64,000 bases of DNA, taken from the NCBI GenBank assembly GCA_023389575.1, contig JAEWEG010000050.1, positions 78,583 to 142,582 on the forward strand. Reading direction: 5' to 3'. Under the pieces are notes generated by a model. That model was not told where the DNA came from. It did no database searches and saw nothing but the letters and a program-made list of their open reading frames with translations. Positions 1-8,979 of the stretch are shown here, one piece after another. Within the stretch, counting starts at the first letter, position 1. Each line of letters starts with the position of its first letter. The position numbers and the translations under genes are program-made. Origin of the DNA: Chloroflexota bacterium (lineage in GTDB: Bacteria; Chloroflexota; Chloroflexia; Thermomicrobiales; UBA6265).

Positions 1-1
1 T

Positions 2-430
2 CGATTGGCGAGGGTGTATCACAAGATCGACCTGAAGACGGCGGATGTCATGCGCTGTCATGGCCTATCGGTCAGCAGGTTTGACGTGCTGAACCACGCC
101 GGCACGCCCGAGGGACGCACGCAGCAGGAGCTCGCGGCATCGTTGCTGGTAACGAAGGGGAACATCACCCAGTTGCTGGACGCGATGGAGCGTGAAGGGC
201 TCGTGGAGCGGCGTCGTGACGGGCGCTCGAAGCGGATCTACCTGACGGAGCGCGGGCGTTCACTGCGCGGCGAGCTGGTGAGCCTGCAGGAGAAGGAGAT
301 CGCCAGGTACTTCAGCGCGCTCGACGAAGACGAGATGAAGTACCTGATCCGGACCCTGCGCAGACTCGACCAATCGCTCGACATGCACGACGCGCCCGAC
401 GAACCGGCGGGCGACCGGCTCGAATCCTGA
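2..430 (+). CDS. MarR-family transcriptional regulator (5' truncated by window)
   Basis: A winged helix-turn-helix regulator. The visible protein has the MarR core: a recognition region around LAASLLVTKGNITQLLDAME, then the wing VERRRDGRSKRIYLTERG, then a C-terminal dimerisation helix. The frame is open to the window edge and the first dimerisation helix of the family is missing, so the true start lies upstream; the TTG at 5 is probably not it. Directly downstream on the same strand are a ring-cleaving dioxygenase and a carboxylesterase, the same trio as mhqR/mhqO/mhqD in Bacillus, where the MarR protein represses the genes until quinones or hydroquinones modify or displace it. That role is inferred from context here; no ligand residue can be identified from the sequence alone. 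Confidence 0.85.
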   Translation, partial: RLARVYHKIDLKTADVMRCHGLSVSRFDVLNHAGTPEGRTQQELAASLLVTKGNITQLLDAMEREGLVERRRDGRSKRIYLTERGRSLRGELVSLQEKEIARYFSALDEDEMKYLIRTLRRLDQSLDMHDAPDEPAGDRLES

Positions 431-485
431 CCATTCGCCACCCTGTACACGAGACCTTCGGCGTCAGCCGTTGAAAGGACACACC

Positions 486-1529
486 ATGAACCGGCCAGAC
501 GGACTTGAACTCACCGGCCTGCACCACGTCAGCGCGATCACGGCCGACGCGCGACTCAATCGCGACTTCTATGCCCGGGCGCTGGGGCTGCGGCTCGTCA
601 AGAAGACGGTCAACCAGGACGCGCCCGACGTGTATCACCTGTTCTTCGCCGACGGAAAGGGTTCGGCGGGAACCGACGTAACTTTCTTTGATTTCCCGCA
701 CACCGCGCGCAACCACGCGGGGCGGGGCGAGATCAACGAGATCGCCCTCCGCGTTCCGGGCAAGGCGGCCCTGGAGTGGTGGGAGCGCCGGTTCGACGAC
801 CTCGGGATCGAGCACGACGCGATGACGACCCGTGCCGGATTCGCGGCCCTGCCGTTCCGTGACCCCGAGGGGCAGCGGTTGGCGTTGATCGACGAAGGCG
901 ATGACCCCAGGATCCCGGGCGGCACGCCATGGGAAAAAGCGACGGTTCCCGTCGAGTACGGCATTCGCGGTCTTGGGGCGGTGACGATTTCGTCGGCGCG
1001 GCCCGACTCGACGCTGGCGGTGCTGACCAGCATCCTCGGCTTCCGGATCGTGAAGGACATCGCCGATCCCGCGGTTCCGGGCAACCGGGATGTCGTGCTG
1101 GAAACCGGCCCGGGCGGGCCCGGCTCCTTCATGATCGTGCAGGTGCGGCCGAACGATCCTATGGCGCGCCAGGGCCGCGGCGGCGTGCATCATGTGGCCT
1201 TCCGGGTGCCGACCTACGAGGCGCACGACGCCTGGAACGAGTACCTGCGATCGGCGGGCATCCACGTGACGCCGGTGATCGACCGCTTCTACTTCAAGGC
1301 GATGTACTTCCGTGAGCCGGGCGGAGTGCTCTACGAGATTTCGTCCGATGGACCCGGCTTCATGGACGATGGCGAGCCCGAGGAGACGCTGGGCGAGATG
1401 CTGGCCCTGCCGCCGTTCCTCGAGCCACGCCGCGCGGAAATCGAGCGCAACATCAGGCCGCTGGACACCAGCGTGAAGCTGATGACCACGGAGTATGGGC
1501 AGCCGGTGCAGGAGGAGGCGCGAGCATGA
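486..1529 (+). CDS. ring-cleaving dioxygenase, VOC/glyoxalase superfamily (MhqO/PcpA-like)
   Basis: A 347-aa two-module VOC protein predicted to be an extradiol-type Fe(II) dioxygenase opening (hydro)quinone or catechol rings in the cytoplasm. Module 1 starts LTGLHHVSAIT with a metal-type His at about residue 13. The second ligand set is GVHHVAFR (about residue 234) and the Glu in LYEISSDGPGF (about residue 284), the His-His-Glu pattern of the family. The ATG at 486 is chosen because GAAAGGA (473-479) sits six bases upstream; an in-frame TTG at 471 overlaps this site. The stop overlaps the next gene by four bases (ATGA), indicating translational coupling. Family membership is secure; the substrate is inferred from the MarR/esterase neighbours. 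Confidence 0.88.
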   Translation: MNRPDGLELTGLHHVSAITADARLNRDFYARALGLRLVKKTVNQDAPDVYHLFFADGKGSAGTDVTFFDFPHTARNHAGRGEINEIALRVPGKAALEWWERRFDDLGIEHDAMTTRAGFAALPFRDPEGQRLALIDEGDDPRIPGGTPWEKATVPVEYGIRGLGAVTISSARPDSTLAVLTSILGFRIVKDIADPAVPGNRDVVLETGPGGPGSFMIVQVRPNDPMARQGRGGVHHVAFRVPTYEAHDAWNEYLRSAGIHVTPVIDRFYFKAMYFREPGGVLYEISSDGPGFMDDGEPEETLGEMLALPPFLEPRRAEIERNIRPLDTSVKLMTTEYGQPVQEEARA

Positions 1530-2203
1530 CCGACAACGATCCCCACGGCCGCCAGCCGGTGCTGGAGTACGGCGAGAAGCTGGAGGACGCCAACGGCGTC
1601 GTGATCCTGATCCACGGGCGGGGAAGTCCCGCGGCGAACATCATCCGGTTGGCCATACCGCTGGCGCCGGACCCGGACAGCGAACAGAAAATCGCCTGGC
1701 TAGCGCCGCAATCGGACAACAACACCTGGTATCCGTACCGGTTCCTGGTGCCGGTGGAGCAGAACGAGCCGTGGCTCGGATCGGCGCTGGCCAAGATCGA
1801 CGGCATCATCGACCGGGCCGTCGAGGCGGGCATTCACCCGCGACAGGTGGCGCTTGTGGGGTTTTCCCAGGGGGCCTGCCTGGCATTGGAATACACCGCC
1901 CGCGGGTCGCGGCCAGTGGGTGCTGTGGCGGCGCTTGCCGGTGGCCTGATTGGCGAGCCGGGAGCTCCCCGGAAGCCGATCGCCGACCTGACCGGGACCT
2001 CGGTGTTCATCGGGGTCGGGGACGCGGACGATCACATCGACCTGGACATCGCCGAGGACTCCGCCGCGAAGATGCGGGACGCCGGCGCCTCGGTGGACTT
2101 CCGGACCTATCCTGGCGTGGGACACACGATCCTCGACGACGAGATTTCCGCCGCGCGCGAACTCGTTATCAGCCTCCCCATGATCGCCCCGATCAGCGGG
2201 TAG
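1526..2203 (+). CDS. phospholipase/carboxylesterase family alpha/beta hydrolase (MhqD-like)
   Basis: A 225-aa serine hydrolase with the compact alpha/beta-hydrolase fold of bacterial carboxylesterases. Visible motifs are the oxyanion turn LIHGRGS, the nucleophile elbow GFSQGA (Ser114), an acidic segment GVGDADDH (about 165-170) and the catalytic His200 in GVGHT. The start overlaps the dioxygenase stop by four bases, so the two are coupled. In the Firmicute mhq regulon the equivalent gene accompanies the dioxygenase and contributes to quinone resistance; the same job is inferred here. Length and spacing of the triad match the family. A strong hairpin follows the gene. Confidence 0.88.
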   Translation: MTDNDPHGRQPVLEYGEKLEDANGVVILIHGRGSPAANIIRLAIPLAPDPDSEQKIAWLAPQSDNNTWYPYRFLVPVEQNEPWLGSALAKIDGIIDRAVEAGIHPRQVALVGFSQGACLALEYTARGSRPVGAVAALAGGLIGEPGAPRKPIADLTGTSVFIGVGDADDHIDLDIAEDSAAKMRDAGASVDFRTYPGVGHTILDDEISAARELVISLPMIAPISG

Positions 2204-2245
2204 CGGATCACGCCAACCTATCGGACAACCTGATTCACCATCCGT

Positions 2246-2283
2246 CACGAAGCGCTCCAGCCCCTGGGTTGGAGCGCTTCGTG
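2246..2283 (+). terminator. perfect 14-bp hairpin after the mhq-like operon
   Basis: Positions 2246-2259 (CACGAAGCGCTCCA) are the exact reverse complement of 2270-2283, with a 10-base loop. It lies 42 bases after the esterase stop and before the next gene. There is no T-tract, so it may be a factor-assisted terminator or an RNA 3'-end stabiliser. Confidence 0.6.
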
Positions 2284-2384
2284 CGTATGCGGGCTGGTCA
2301 TTCGCCGCGCGACGTTGACGAACCTCTCCCCCGGCCCATAGCATGTCTGGAAGTCACAGGTGTGGGGAATTGAAGGGGGAACGG

Positions 2385-4286
2385 ATGTGGGGTTGGGGAG
2401 TCCGGCGCGTCCCGCGGGCCAGTTGGGTGGCGCGGTGGTTGATGGTGGCGGCCATCCTGGCGGGGGCGGTGGTTCCGTTCACGGCGAGCGCGGCGACGGG
2501 GAGGGTGGTGGCGACGCCATCGGTGAACATCCGGACCTGCCCAACGCTTGAGTGCCAGGTGATTGGCGCGGCCTCGCTGAACGACAACGTCGAGATCACG
2601 GGCACGATGGTGAACGGGTTCTACCCGGTTCGCTGGTTTGGCGTGGAAGGGTGGGCCTATGGCCTGTACCTCATGCCCGGCGGCACGGCGCCGTGGTTCG
2701 TGGAGGGCGATGCCTACTGCAACCGGGTGGCGTTCGTCTTCAACATCGGCATTGGGTACACGCCTTCGCAGTCGATCCTCAACACGCTGATCCAGCAGGA
2801 CGTGGACGCGACGATGTTCCCCATGGGGTCGTTCGCGCGATCCCAGCCGGGGTACCTCCGGCAGCTCGACGACGCGGGGTTCGTGATCGGCACGCATGGC
2901 GACAGGAACCTGTTCCTGACGAACGAAAGCGACAGCGCGATCCGGCAGGACGTGAACGCCTCCATCGCGGCGATCGAGGCGGTGATCGGGCGGCCGATGG
3001 ACCCGTATTTCACCCCGTACGCCGCCGACACGAACAACCGGGTACGAACGGTGGTGAGCCAGATGGGCCTGCTGCCGGTGGGCTGGAACATCGCCGCCAA
3101 CGACTACGCGTCGACGGCGACCGAGTCGGCCGTGTACAGCAGGATCATGAACAACGTGTATCCGGGCGCGGTGATCGAGTTTCACCTCGATGGACCGGCG
3201 ACCGAGTCGTCGACCGCGCGGGCGTTGCCGCGGATCATCCGCGACCTCCGCGCCCAGGGCTATGAGATGGCGACGATTCCGGACATGGCCGATCCGTGCG
3301 GTCTCTCCTGGCCCGTGCAACCGGCTAAAACCGGCACGGTGACGACTGGCAGCCTGCGGTGCAGGACCACGCCATCGCTTTCCGGCGGAATCATCACCTC
3401 GTTGTCGTCTGGCACGCGTGTGACGTTGCGCGGAAACGTGTTCAATGGCTGGGCGCCGGTGACGTGCGGCGGTCGGAACGGCTGGATGTCGACGGATTGG
3501 CTGGCGCTGTCGCAGACGCCGCCACCGACCACTCCCACGCCAACCCCCACGACGCCGACCCCGACGAGTCCGCCCATCACGGCCCAGGCGGTGGTGAGCA
3601 ACACGGGTAGCTCGAATTTGAGGTGCCGAGCCCAGCCCACGACCTCCAGCGCGACGTTGACGTCGATGGCTCCCGGAACGCGAGTGGATGTCCGTGGCGC
3701 GGCGATCAATGGATGGGTGCCAATCCGGTGCGCCGGCCAGAATGGCTGGGCATCGGGTGCGTACCTGACCATCTCCGGTGGCCAGACGCCGACACCCACG
3801 CCGACGACGCCAACTCCGCCCCCAACGACACCGCCACCGGCGACATCGCAGGCGGTGGTGAGCAACACCGGTGGCGCGAACCTGCGCTGCCGCGCTCAGG
3901 CGTCCACGTCGAGCGCGACACTCACGATGCTGGCGCCGGGAACGCGGGTGGACGTGCGCGGGGCGACGACCAACGGTTGGACTCCGATCCGCTGCGCGGG
4001 CCAGAACGGGTGGGCCTCCGCGGCGTACCTGACTATCTCGGGCGGACAGTCGCCCACTCCCACGCCCACCCCGCCGCCGGGTGGCTCCACGGGCGTGGTC
4101 TCGAACACGGGCGGCGGGCGGCTGAACTGTCGCTCTGGCCCGGGAACCGGGAATCCGGTGGTGGCCCAACTTGCGGCGGGGGCCACGGTGGCGATCCGGG
4201 GCGCGACGGCTGGCGGCTGGGTTCCGGTGACCTGCGGCGGCCAGGCTGGCTGGGTGAGCGCCGAGTACCTGCGAATCACGTCGTGA
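2385..4286 (+). CDS. secreted NodB-like protein with five SH3 domains, catalytic motifs degenerate
   Basis: A 633-aa exported protein. Layout: signal sequence (1-36), one bacterial SH3 domain (about 40-97), a polysaccharide-deacetylase-like NodB domain (about 110-300), then four more SH3 domains separated by Thr-Pro linkers. SH3 repeats of this type usually bind cell-wall peptides. In the NodB part the usual TFDDG is replaced by FVFNIGIGY (117-125), the HxxxH metal pair is HGDRN (His171 only), and RPPxG is FTPYAAD. Metal-dependent deacetylation is therefore doubtful and a binding role is likelier. The ATG at 2385 follows AAGGGGGA (2373-2380); an in-frame ATG at 2343 lacks such a site. A related protein with intact motifs is encoded at 19321-21051. 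Confidence 0.85.
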   Translation: MWGWGVRRVPRASWVARWLMVAAILAGAVVPFTASAATGRVVATPSVNIRTCPTLECQVIGAASLNDNVEITGTMVNGFYPVRWFGVEGWAYGLYLMPGGTAPWFVEGDAYCNRVAFVFNIGIGYTPSQSILNTLIQQDVDATMFPMGSFARSQPGYLRQLDDAGFVIGTHGDRNLFLTNESDSAIRQDVNASIAAIEAVIGRPMDPYFTPYAADTNNRVRTVVSQMGLLPVGWNIAANDYASTATESAVYSRIMNNVYPGAVIEFHLDGPATESSTARALPRIIRDLRAQGYEMATIPDMADPCGLSWPVQPAKTGTVTTGSLRCRTTPSLSGGIITSLSSGTRVTLRGNVFNGWAPVTCGGRNGWMSTDWLALSQTPPPTTPTPTPTTPTPTSPPITAQAVVSNTGSSNLRCRAQPTTSSATLTSMAPGTRVDVRGAAINGWVPIRCAGQNGWASGAYLTISGGQTPTPTPTTPTPPPTTPPPATSQAVVSNTGGANLRCRAQASTSSATLTMLAPGTRVDVRGATTNGWTPIRCAGQNGWASAAYLTISGGQSPTPTPTPPPGGSTGVVSNTGGGRLNCRSGPGTGNPVVAQLAAGATVAIRGATAGGWVPVTCGGQAGWVSAEYLRITS

Positions 4287-4302
4287 TCGAAGGTTGGCCG
4301 GC

Positions 4303-4437
4303 GTGGATCTGCCATTTCAGCGGGAGGACAAGGTTACAGCGTCCGTCATCCAGGATGTGCGTCCCATGCGCGGCGGGGCCGTGGACATCGTCATTCGTGA
4401 CGGCCGGATCAAGGGCATCTGGCTGGGCGTGGTGTAG
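4303..4437 (+). pseudogene. possible remnant of an amidohydrolase N-terminus
   Basis: A 44-codon GTG-initiated frame ends GGAVDIVIRDGRIKGIWLG. This resembles the opening beta strands of cyclic amidohydrolases (dihydroorotase/imidazolonepropionase type), which typically read xDIVIRDGRIxxIG. Nothing of the metal-binding barrel follows before the stop at 4435-4437. It fills most of the 193-base gap between the SH3 protein and the carbonic anhydrase. It could equally be a small expressed protein or chance; no clear Shine-Dalgarno site is visible. Confidence 0.3.
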
Positions 4438-4479
4438 TCGCCTTCAGCCGCGCGCCGGTCGTGGAACCAGTCCGGGCGC

Positions 4480-5094
4480 CTACTGGTCGACGATGTGAAC
4501 CTTGCCGGTCGCCATGTCGTAGACGGCGCCAGCGACCTTGACGCGGCCTTCCCTGAGGGCGTCGTTGATGATCGGGGAGATCGTGCGGAGGCGGGCCACC
4601 TGCCGGTGGACGTTCTCCTCGATGGCGGCGTTGAGCGGGTCTTCCGGATGGGAGGCGAGGGCCCGGAGGACGGACGGTTCGAGCGCGTCGATCAGCACGA
4701 AGAGCCGGCCAGGCAGCACTTCGTTCTCTCTGACAACCTGGAGCGCGCTGGTGACCGCCCCACAGCCGGTGTGCCCGAGCACCATGATGAGCGGGGTGTT
4801 GAGGAACTCGATGCAGTACTCGATGCTGGCGAGCCCGTAGTCGCTCAGGAAGTTGCCGGCCACGCGCACCATGAACAGATCGCCCGGATCGCGGGAGAAG
4901 ATGAGTTCGGCGGCGACGCGGGCGTCTCCACAGCCCAGGATCGCGGCGATGGGCTGCTGGGTCTTGATGGCCGCGGCGCGGGCGGCGGAGTAGTCGATGG
5001 GCGGAATGGATTCGTCGAGGTAGATGTTGTTGCCCTCGACGAGCAAGGCCAGCGCCTCATCGGGGGAAACTCGCTGAACAGGGCGTTCACTCAT
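4480..5094 (-). CDS. beta-class carbonic anhydrase
   Basis: A 204-aa beta-carbonic anhydrase interconverting CO2 and bicarbonate with one zinc per subunit. Zinc ligands are Cys55 (CGDAR), His108 and Cys111 (GHTGCGA); Asp57 and Arg59 form the conserved Asp-Arg dyad. The first motif is CGDAR rather than the commoner CSDSR/CADSR, but the functional residues are kept. Length is normal. The ATG at 5094 begins MSERPVQRVSP. The gene stands alone, transcribed divergently from the isomerase-like gene at 5287. No signal peptide, so cytoplasmic. Confidence 0.93.
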   Translation of the reverse strand: MSERPVQRVSPDEALALLVEGNNIYLDESIPPIDYSAARAAAIKTQQPIAAILGCGDARVAAELIFSRDPGDLFMVRVAGNFLSDYGLASIEYCIEFLNTPLIMVLGHTGCGAVTSALQVVRENEVLPGRLFVLIDALEPSVLRALASHPEDPLNAAIEENVHRQVARLRTISPIINDALREGRVKVAGAVYDMATGKVHIVDQ

Positions 5095-5286
5095 GTGGGG
5101 GTACTCCAGCGGGGTGGTGCTCAAACTCGCACCAGCGTAACAGGCGAGCGGCGGCCGGACCACGACCTGGAGTTCGGGCGCGGGCTTTCCGGGACATCGA
5201 TTCCGGGATAGAGTGGCCGAATCGACCATGTCAGGAACGGCCGGTCGCCCTTCGCGGGCGGGGGCCTGGTGTCGCGGAGGATTCGG

Positions 5287-6693
5287 ATGACGACGGGCAA
5301 ACGAGCCAGGGTGGGTGTGTTCGGAATAGGGCTGGCGGCGTACTGGCCGCAATTCCCCGGGCTGGAAGACGAGATCAGGGGACATCTCGCGACCATCACC
5401 GGCCGGATCGGGGACTGGGCCGAGGTAGTCGACGGGGGGCTGGTGGACACCGCCACGGCCGGCGCCGAACTGGGCGACAGGTTCGCTCGCGAAGACCTGG
5501 ACCTGGTGTTTTGCTACAGCGGCACCTACGCCACCAGCACCCAGGCGCTGCCAGTGGTTCAACGCGCGGGTGTGCCAGTGGTGATCCTGAACCTGCAACC
5601 TGCCTCCGGGATGGACTACGAGACGGCGGATACGACCATGGCCCTGGCGTTCGCGAATGTCTGCCCGGTGCCGGAACTCGCCGGTGTCTTCCAGCGGTCC
5701 GGAATTCCGTACAGCCTGGTGACGGGCACGGTCCACGACGACGAGCGGGCCTGGGCCGAAATCGAGGGGTGGTGCCGGGCGGCCGGCGCGGCGAGATCGG
5801 TGCGGCGGGCGCGGTTTGGAATGCTGGGCCACACCTATCCGGGCATGATCGACATGTCGACGGACGTGGGGGTGGTGCATTCGCAACTTGGCGCCCATGT
5901 CGAGCTCCTGGAGATGAACGATCTCCAGACGCGGGTAGACGCCGCCGGCGAGGACGCGGTCGCGGGGGTAATCTCTCGGTCGGAGGCTATGTTCGAACCC
6001 ATAGGCGACATATCCCCAGAGGCATGGGAGACAGGTGGGCGCGTGGCCGCGGGCCTGGGGAGCCTGGCGAGCGACTTCGCGCTGGATGGCCTCGCCTACT
6101 ACTATCGGGGCGCCAGCGGGAGCGACATCGAGCGGACCGCCTCCAACATGATCCTGGGCAACACGCTGCTGACCGCGAACGGTGTTCCCGCGGCCGGCGA
6201 GGGCGACCTGAAGACGGCCGTGGCGATGAAGATCATGCACGAGCTGGGCCACGGTGGGTCGTTCTGCGAGTTCGCTTCGATGGACCTGGCGGACGACTTC
6301 TTCCTCTTCGGGCATGATGGACCGGCGCATGTGGGCCTGAGCGACGTGAAGGTGCCGATCCGGGAACTCGCCGTGTTCCATGGCAAGGTCGGCGGCGGGC
6401 TGTCGGTGGAGATGCGGCCGCGGATCGGCCTGATCACGGTGCTTGGGTTGACCCTGGGAAGCGATGGGAAGCTGAAGCTGATCGCGGCGGAGGGGGAGAC
6501 GCTCCCAGGGCCGGTTCCAGCGATCGGCAACTCGATGAGCCGGGTCCGGTTCGGTCTCGAGGTGCGCGAGTTCCTGGACTCCTGGTGCGCGTTGGGCCCG
6601 ACGCACCACGTGGCGATGGGGCTGGGCCACCGGCTCGGCGACATCCGCAAGGTCGCCCACCTGTTGGGGCTGCCACTGGAAACGGTGGGGTAA
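5287..6693 (+). CDS. L-arabinose/L-fucose isomerase-family protein
   Basis: A 468-aa member of the arabinose/fucose isomerase superfamily, which interconverts aldoses and ketoses using a divalent metal. The N-terminal two-thirds form Rossmann-like subdomains (RVGVFGIGLAAYWPQFPGL). The C-terminal part carries GEGDLKTAVAMKIMHEL, the position of the family metal-binding Glu, then EFASMD and the late His-rich segment GPTHHVAMGLGH. Start chosen at 5287 because GGAGG (5276-5280) lies six bases upstream. No sugar kinase, epimerase or transporter is adjacent, so the natural sugar cannot be named; it is not clearly AraA itself. A hairpin at 6708-6741 follows. Confidence 0.8.
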   Translation: MTTGKRARVGVFGIGLAAYWPQFPGLEDEIRGHLATITGRIGDWAEVVDGGLVDTATAGAELGDRFAREDLDLVFCYSGTYATSTQALPVVQRAGVPVVILNLQPASGMDYETADTTMALAFANVCPVPELAGVFQRSGIPYSLVTGTVHDDERAWAEIEGWCRAAGAARSVRRARFGMLGHTYPGMIDMSTDVGVVHSQLGAHVELLEMNDLQTRVDAAGEDAVAGVISRSEAMFEPIGDISPEAWETGGRVAAGLGSLASDFALDGLAYYYRGASGSDIERTASNMILGNTLLTANGVPAAGEGDLKTAVAMKIMHELGHGGSFCEFASMDLADDFFLFGHDGPAHVGLSDVKVPIRELAVFHGKVGGGLSVEMRPRIGLITVLGLTLGSDGKLKLIAAEGETLPGPVPAIGNSMSRVRFGLEVREFLDSWCALGPTHHVAMGLGHRLGDIRKVAHLLGLPLETVG

Positions 6694-6707
6694 GAAGGGC
6701 GGTACCT

Positions 6708-6741
6708 GGATCCACGGACCTGTCACGCGGGCCGTGGATCC
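6708..6741 (+). terminator. 10-bp hairpin after the isomerase-like gene
   Basis: GGATCCACGG (6708-6717) pairs exactly with CCGTGGATCC (6732-6741) across a 14-base loop, 15 bases after the preceding stop. No T-tract follows. Confidence 0.45.
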
Positions 6742-6862
6742 GTACACTTTCAGCGGACATACACTTCCGGGAACCACGATCATGGAACCATCCCGCGTGG
6801 GGCGTGGGGTACGATGGGGCCACCAAACATCAGGATCGGTGGCCCTTCCCGGAGGTGATTTC

Positions 6863-7960
6863 GTGCGACGCAAGGCAAGAGTTACGCGACGGCGGGTGAT
6901 GGCGGCTTCGGTGGGCGCACTGGCGGCGGGATCCGCTGGGAGCGTGTTGGCGCGGGATGCCACTCCGGTGGCGTCGCCCCAGGCCACGCCAGTCCAGGCG
7001 GAGGATCTTCCCCTGGAGGAAGTCGCGTTGCTGACCGGATCCGATCCGGCCGCGGTGAATCAGACGGGCGCCGCCTACGGCGTGGACGGCACCGATCTTG
7101 GTAGCAGCTTCCTGTACAACGACCAGCTGTACATCCTGTTTGGCGATACCTTCGATGTGAACGAGAGCGACTGGCGCTGCAACGTGCTGGCGATTTCCAG
7201 TGATGACGATCCGTCGGACGGGGTGATATTCGACCGGATGATCGAGGATCGGCCCGGTCACGCGAAGGAGCTGGTTCCCGGAAGGAAAGTGGACTTCGAC
7301 GAGGTCACGGTGATTCCGACCTACGGCGTCGCGGTTGGCGACCGGCTGTTCATGCACTACATGAGCGTGGAGCACTGGGGCGCGCCGGGTCACTGGACGC
7401 TGGGATCGGCGGGGTGGGCGTACTCCGACGACGCGGGAGAGACCTGGACCCGCGATCCCGACGCGGTCTGGCCGGGCGATACCAACTGGGGTCAGGTGGC
7501 GATCGAGGAACACGAGGGCCACCTGTACCTGTTCGGGATTCCGGGTGGGCGGTACGGATCGGTGAAGCTGGCCAGTGTCGCGCCGGAGAACCTCCTCCAT
7601 ATCGACACGTATGAGTACTGGGATGGCGATGGCTGGGGTGCCGATCCGGACGATGCCGCGGTTATCGTCGAAGGGCCGGTTGGCGAACTCTCCGTGCGCT
7701 GGAATTCCCACTACCAGCGCTGGCTGATGATGTACCTGATCGACAACGAGGGGCTGATCGTGCTGCGGTCGGCGTCGGAGTTGACCGGTCCGTGGGACGA
7801 GCCTCGGGTGGCGGTGCGCTCCACCGACTATCCGGCGCTGTACGCACCCTACATGTACCCGAAATGGAACGATGGGCCGGAGGTGTACTTCAACCTGTCG
7901 CTCTTTGGTCCGTACAACGTGTGGCTGATGCGCACGTCGGTGCCAGACCTGGCGCAATGA
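6863..7960 (+). CDS. Tat-exported DUF4185 domain protein
   Basis: A 365-aa exported protein. The GTG at 6863 is preceded by GGAGGTGA (6851-6858), a near-perfect ribosome site, so upstream in-frame codons are not used. A twin-arginine signal (TRRRVMAAS followed by a short hydrophobic stretch) precedes the linker ATPVASPQATPVQ. The rest looks like the five-bladed-propeller-type DUF4185 domain found in secreted, often glycan-active, proteins: SFLYNDQLYILFGDTF, SDDAGETWTRDP and a repeated pattern of short beta strands with DxxG turns. Similar folds occur in glycosidases and sialidase-like proteins, but no catalytic set can be assigned. Cleavage is probably after VLARD or VLA. Confidence 0.8.
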   Translation: MRRKARVTRRRVMAASVGALAAGSAGSVLARDATPVASPQATPVQAEDLPLEEVALLTGSDPAAVNQTGAAYGVDGTDLGSSFLYNDQLYILFGDTFDVNESDWRCNVLAISSDDDPSDGVIFDRMIEDRPGHAKELVPGRKVDFDEVTVIPTYGVAVGDRLFMHYMSVEHWGAPGHWTLGSAGWAYSDDAGETWTRDPDAVWPGDTNWGQVAIEEHEGHLYLFGIPGGRYGSVKLASVAPENLLHIDTYEYWDGDGWGADPDDAAVIVEGPVGELSVRWNSHYQRWLMMYLIDNEGLIVLRSASELTGPWDEPRVAVRSTDYPALYAPYMYPKWNDGPEVYFNLSLFGPYNVWLMRTSVPDLAQ

Positions 7961-8069
7961 CCGGCCATCGCGGACCGTGGCGGGAGGGCAATGGTGTACC
8001 TTGTGCCGTGGAGACCCGCGAGCCGGGCCTCGTTTTCATTCGTGCAAGACAGGACACCACACCCACTTC

Positions 8070-8822
8070 ATGACCCTCGCGAACCGTGCCCAGAAACGAC
8101 CATTCAGCATCGACCACCAGATCGGGGACGTCCGGGATCGCCTCGACCAGCATCTCCGGTGGTGGTTGGGCGGCCCGCCCCTGCCGGGACCAGGCGCGCT
8201 GAACGTGACCCCGGCGCGGAATGAACCCGGCTGGGACGGCAAGGTGCGCCCAATCCAGGGCGTGACTGGTCCGGAAGGCAGCGTGCTCGCGGTGGCGCCG
8301 GGCGTGGCGCCGTTGCTCGAAGGGAGCACCGCGGCGGAAGTGTTCGCGGATGCCGCCGCCCCGGACGGCCACGAGCGGCTGTCGAGGCGCTTCGGGATGC
8401 CGGCGGGGTATGGCATGCCGGTGTTCCGGTGGTCGAAAGAGGCCGCCGACGGACCGGACGTGGGCGAGTGGATCGACCCCGAGGACCCGCGGCTTCCGGA
8501 CTGGCTGAGACCGTTCAACGGTGGGGTGCTGGCGCTGTTCGAGGACGACCAGTACGTGGCCGGGGTTGGACTCAAGCGGCACAACGACCTCGCGTTCGAG
8601 TTGTCGGTTGGAACCGATCCCGATTTCCGGGGGCAGGGATACGCGACCGACCTGGTGGCGCAGGCGGCGCGGGAGATCATCGCGGCCGGAGGCGTGCCGC
8701 TGTATCAGCATGGCCCGGATAATGAGGCGTCGGCGCGGGTGGCCGACGCGGCCGGGTTCCCCGACCGGGGCTGGTTCATGCTGGAGATCCACCCGGCCAC
8801 CACGGGAACCATCAGGGGATAG
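8070..8822 (+). CDS. GNAT-family N-acetyltransferase
   Basis: A protein of about 250 aa with a C-terminal GNAT domain; the acetyl-CoA pyrophosphate loop is DPDFRGQGYATDLV (R-x-x-G-x-A pattern). The N-terminal 110 residues are unusual for a plain GNAT and may bind substrate. The ATG at 8070 was chosen as the first in-frame ATG consistent with the conserved start LANRAQKRPFSID; the Shine-Dalgarno signal is weak (AGGA, about 16 bases upstream), so the start is uncertain. Substrate unknown. Confidence 0.75.
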   Translation: MTLANRAQKRPFSIDHQIGDVRDRLDQHLRWWLGGPPLPGPGALNVTPARNEPGWDGKVRPIQGVTGPEGSVLAVAPGVAPLLEGSTAAEVFADAAAPDGHERLSRRFGMPAGYGMPVFRWSKEAADGPDVGEWIDPEDPRLPDWLRPFNGGVLALFEDDQYVAGVGLKRHNDLAFELSVGTDPDFRGQGYATDLVAQAAREIIAAGGVPLYQHGPDNEASARVADAAGFPDRGWFMLEIHPATTGTIRG

Positions 8823-8979
8823 CCCATTCGTCATTACTCACGGGAAATTCCGGCGTACAGAGCACAATCGGATATATAACTGCTTCGTCGATGCGTTGAT
8901 CGCTCTCGACAGGGTCCATTCGTGCCGCATGGTGGCATTCGCCTGTGGCGTGGCTTCGCGACGTGGAGGCTGCCGGGTG

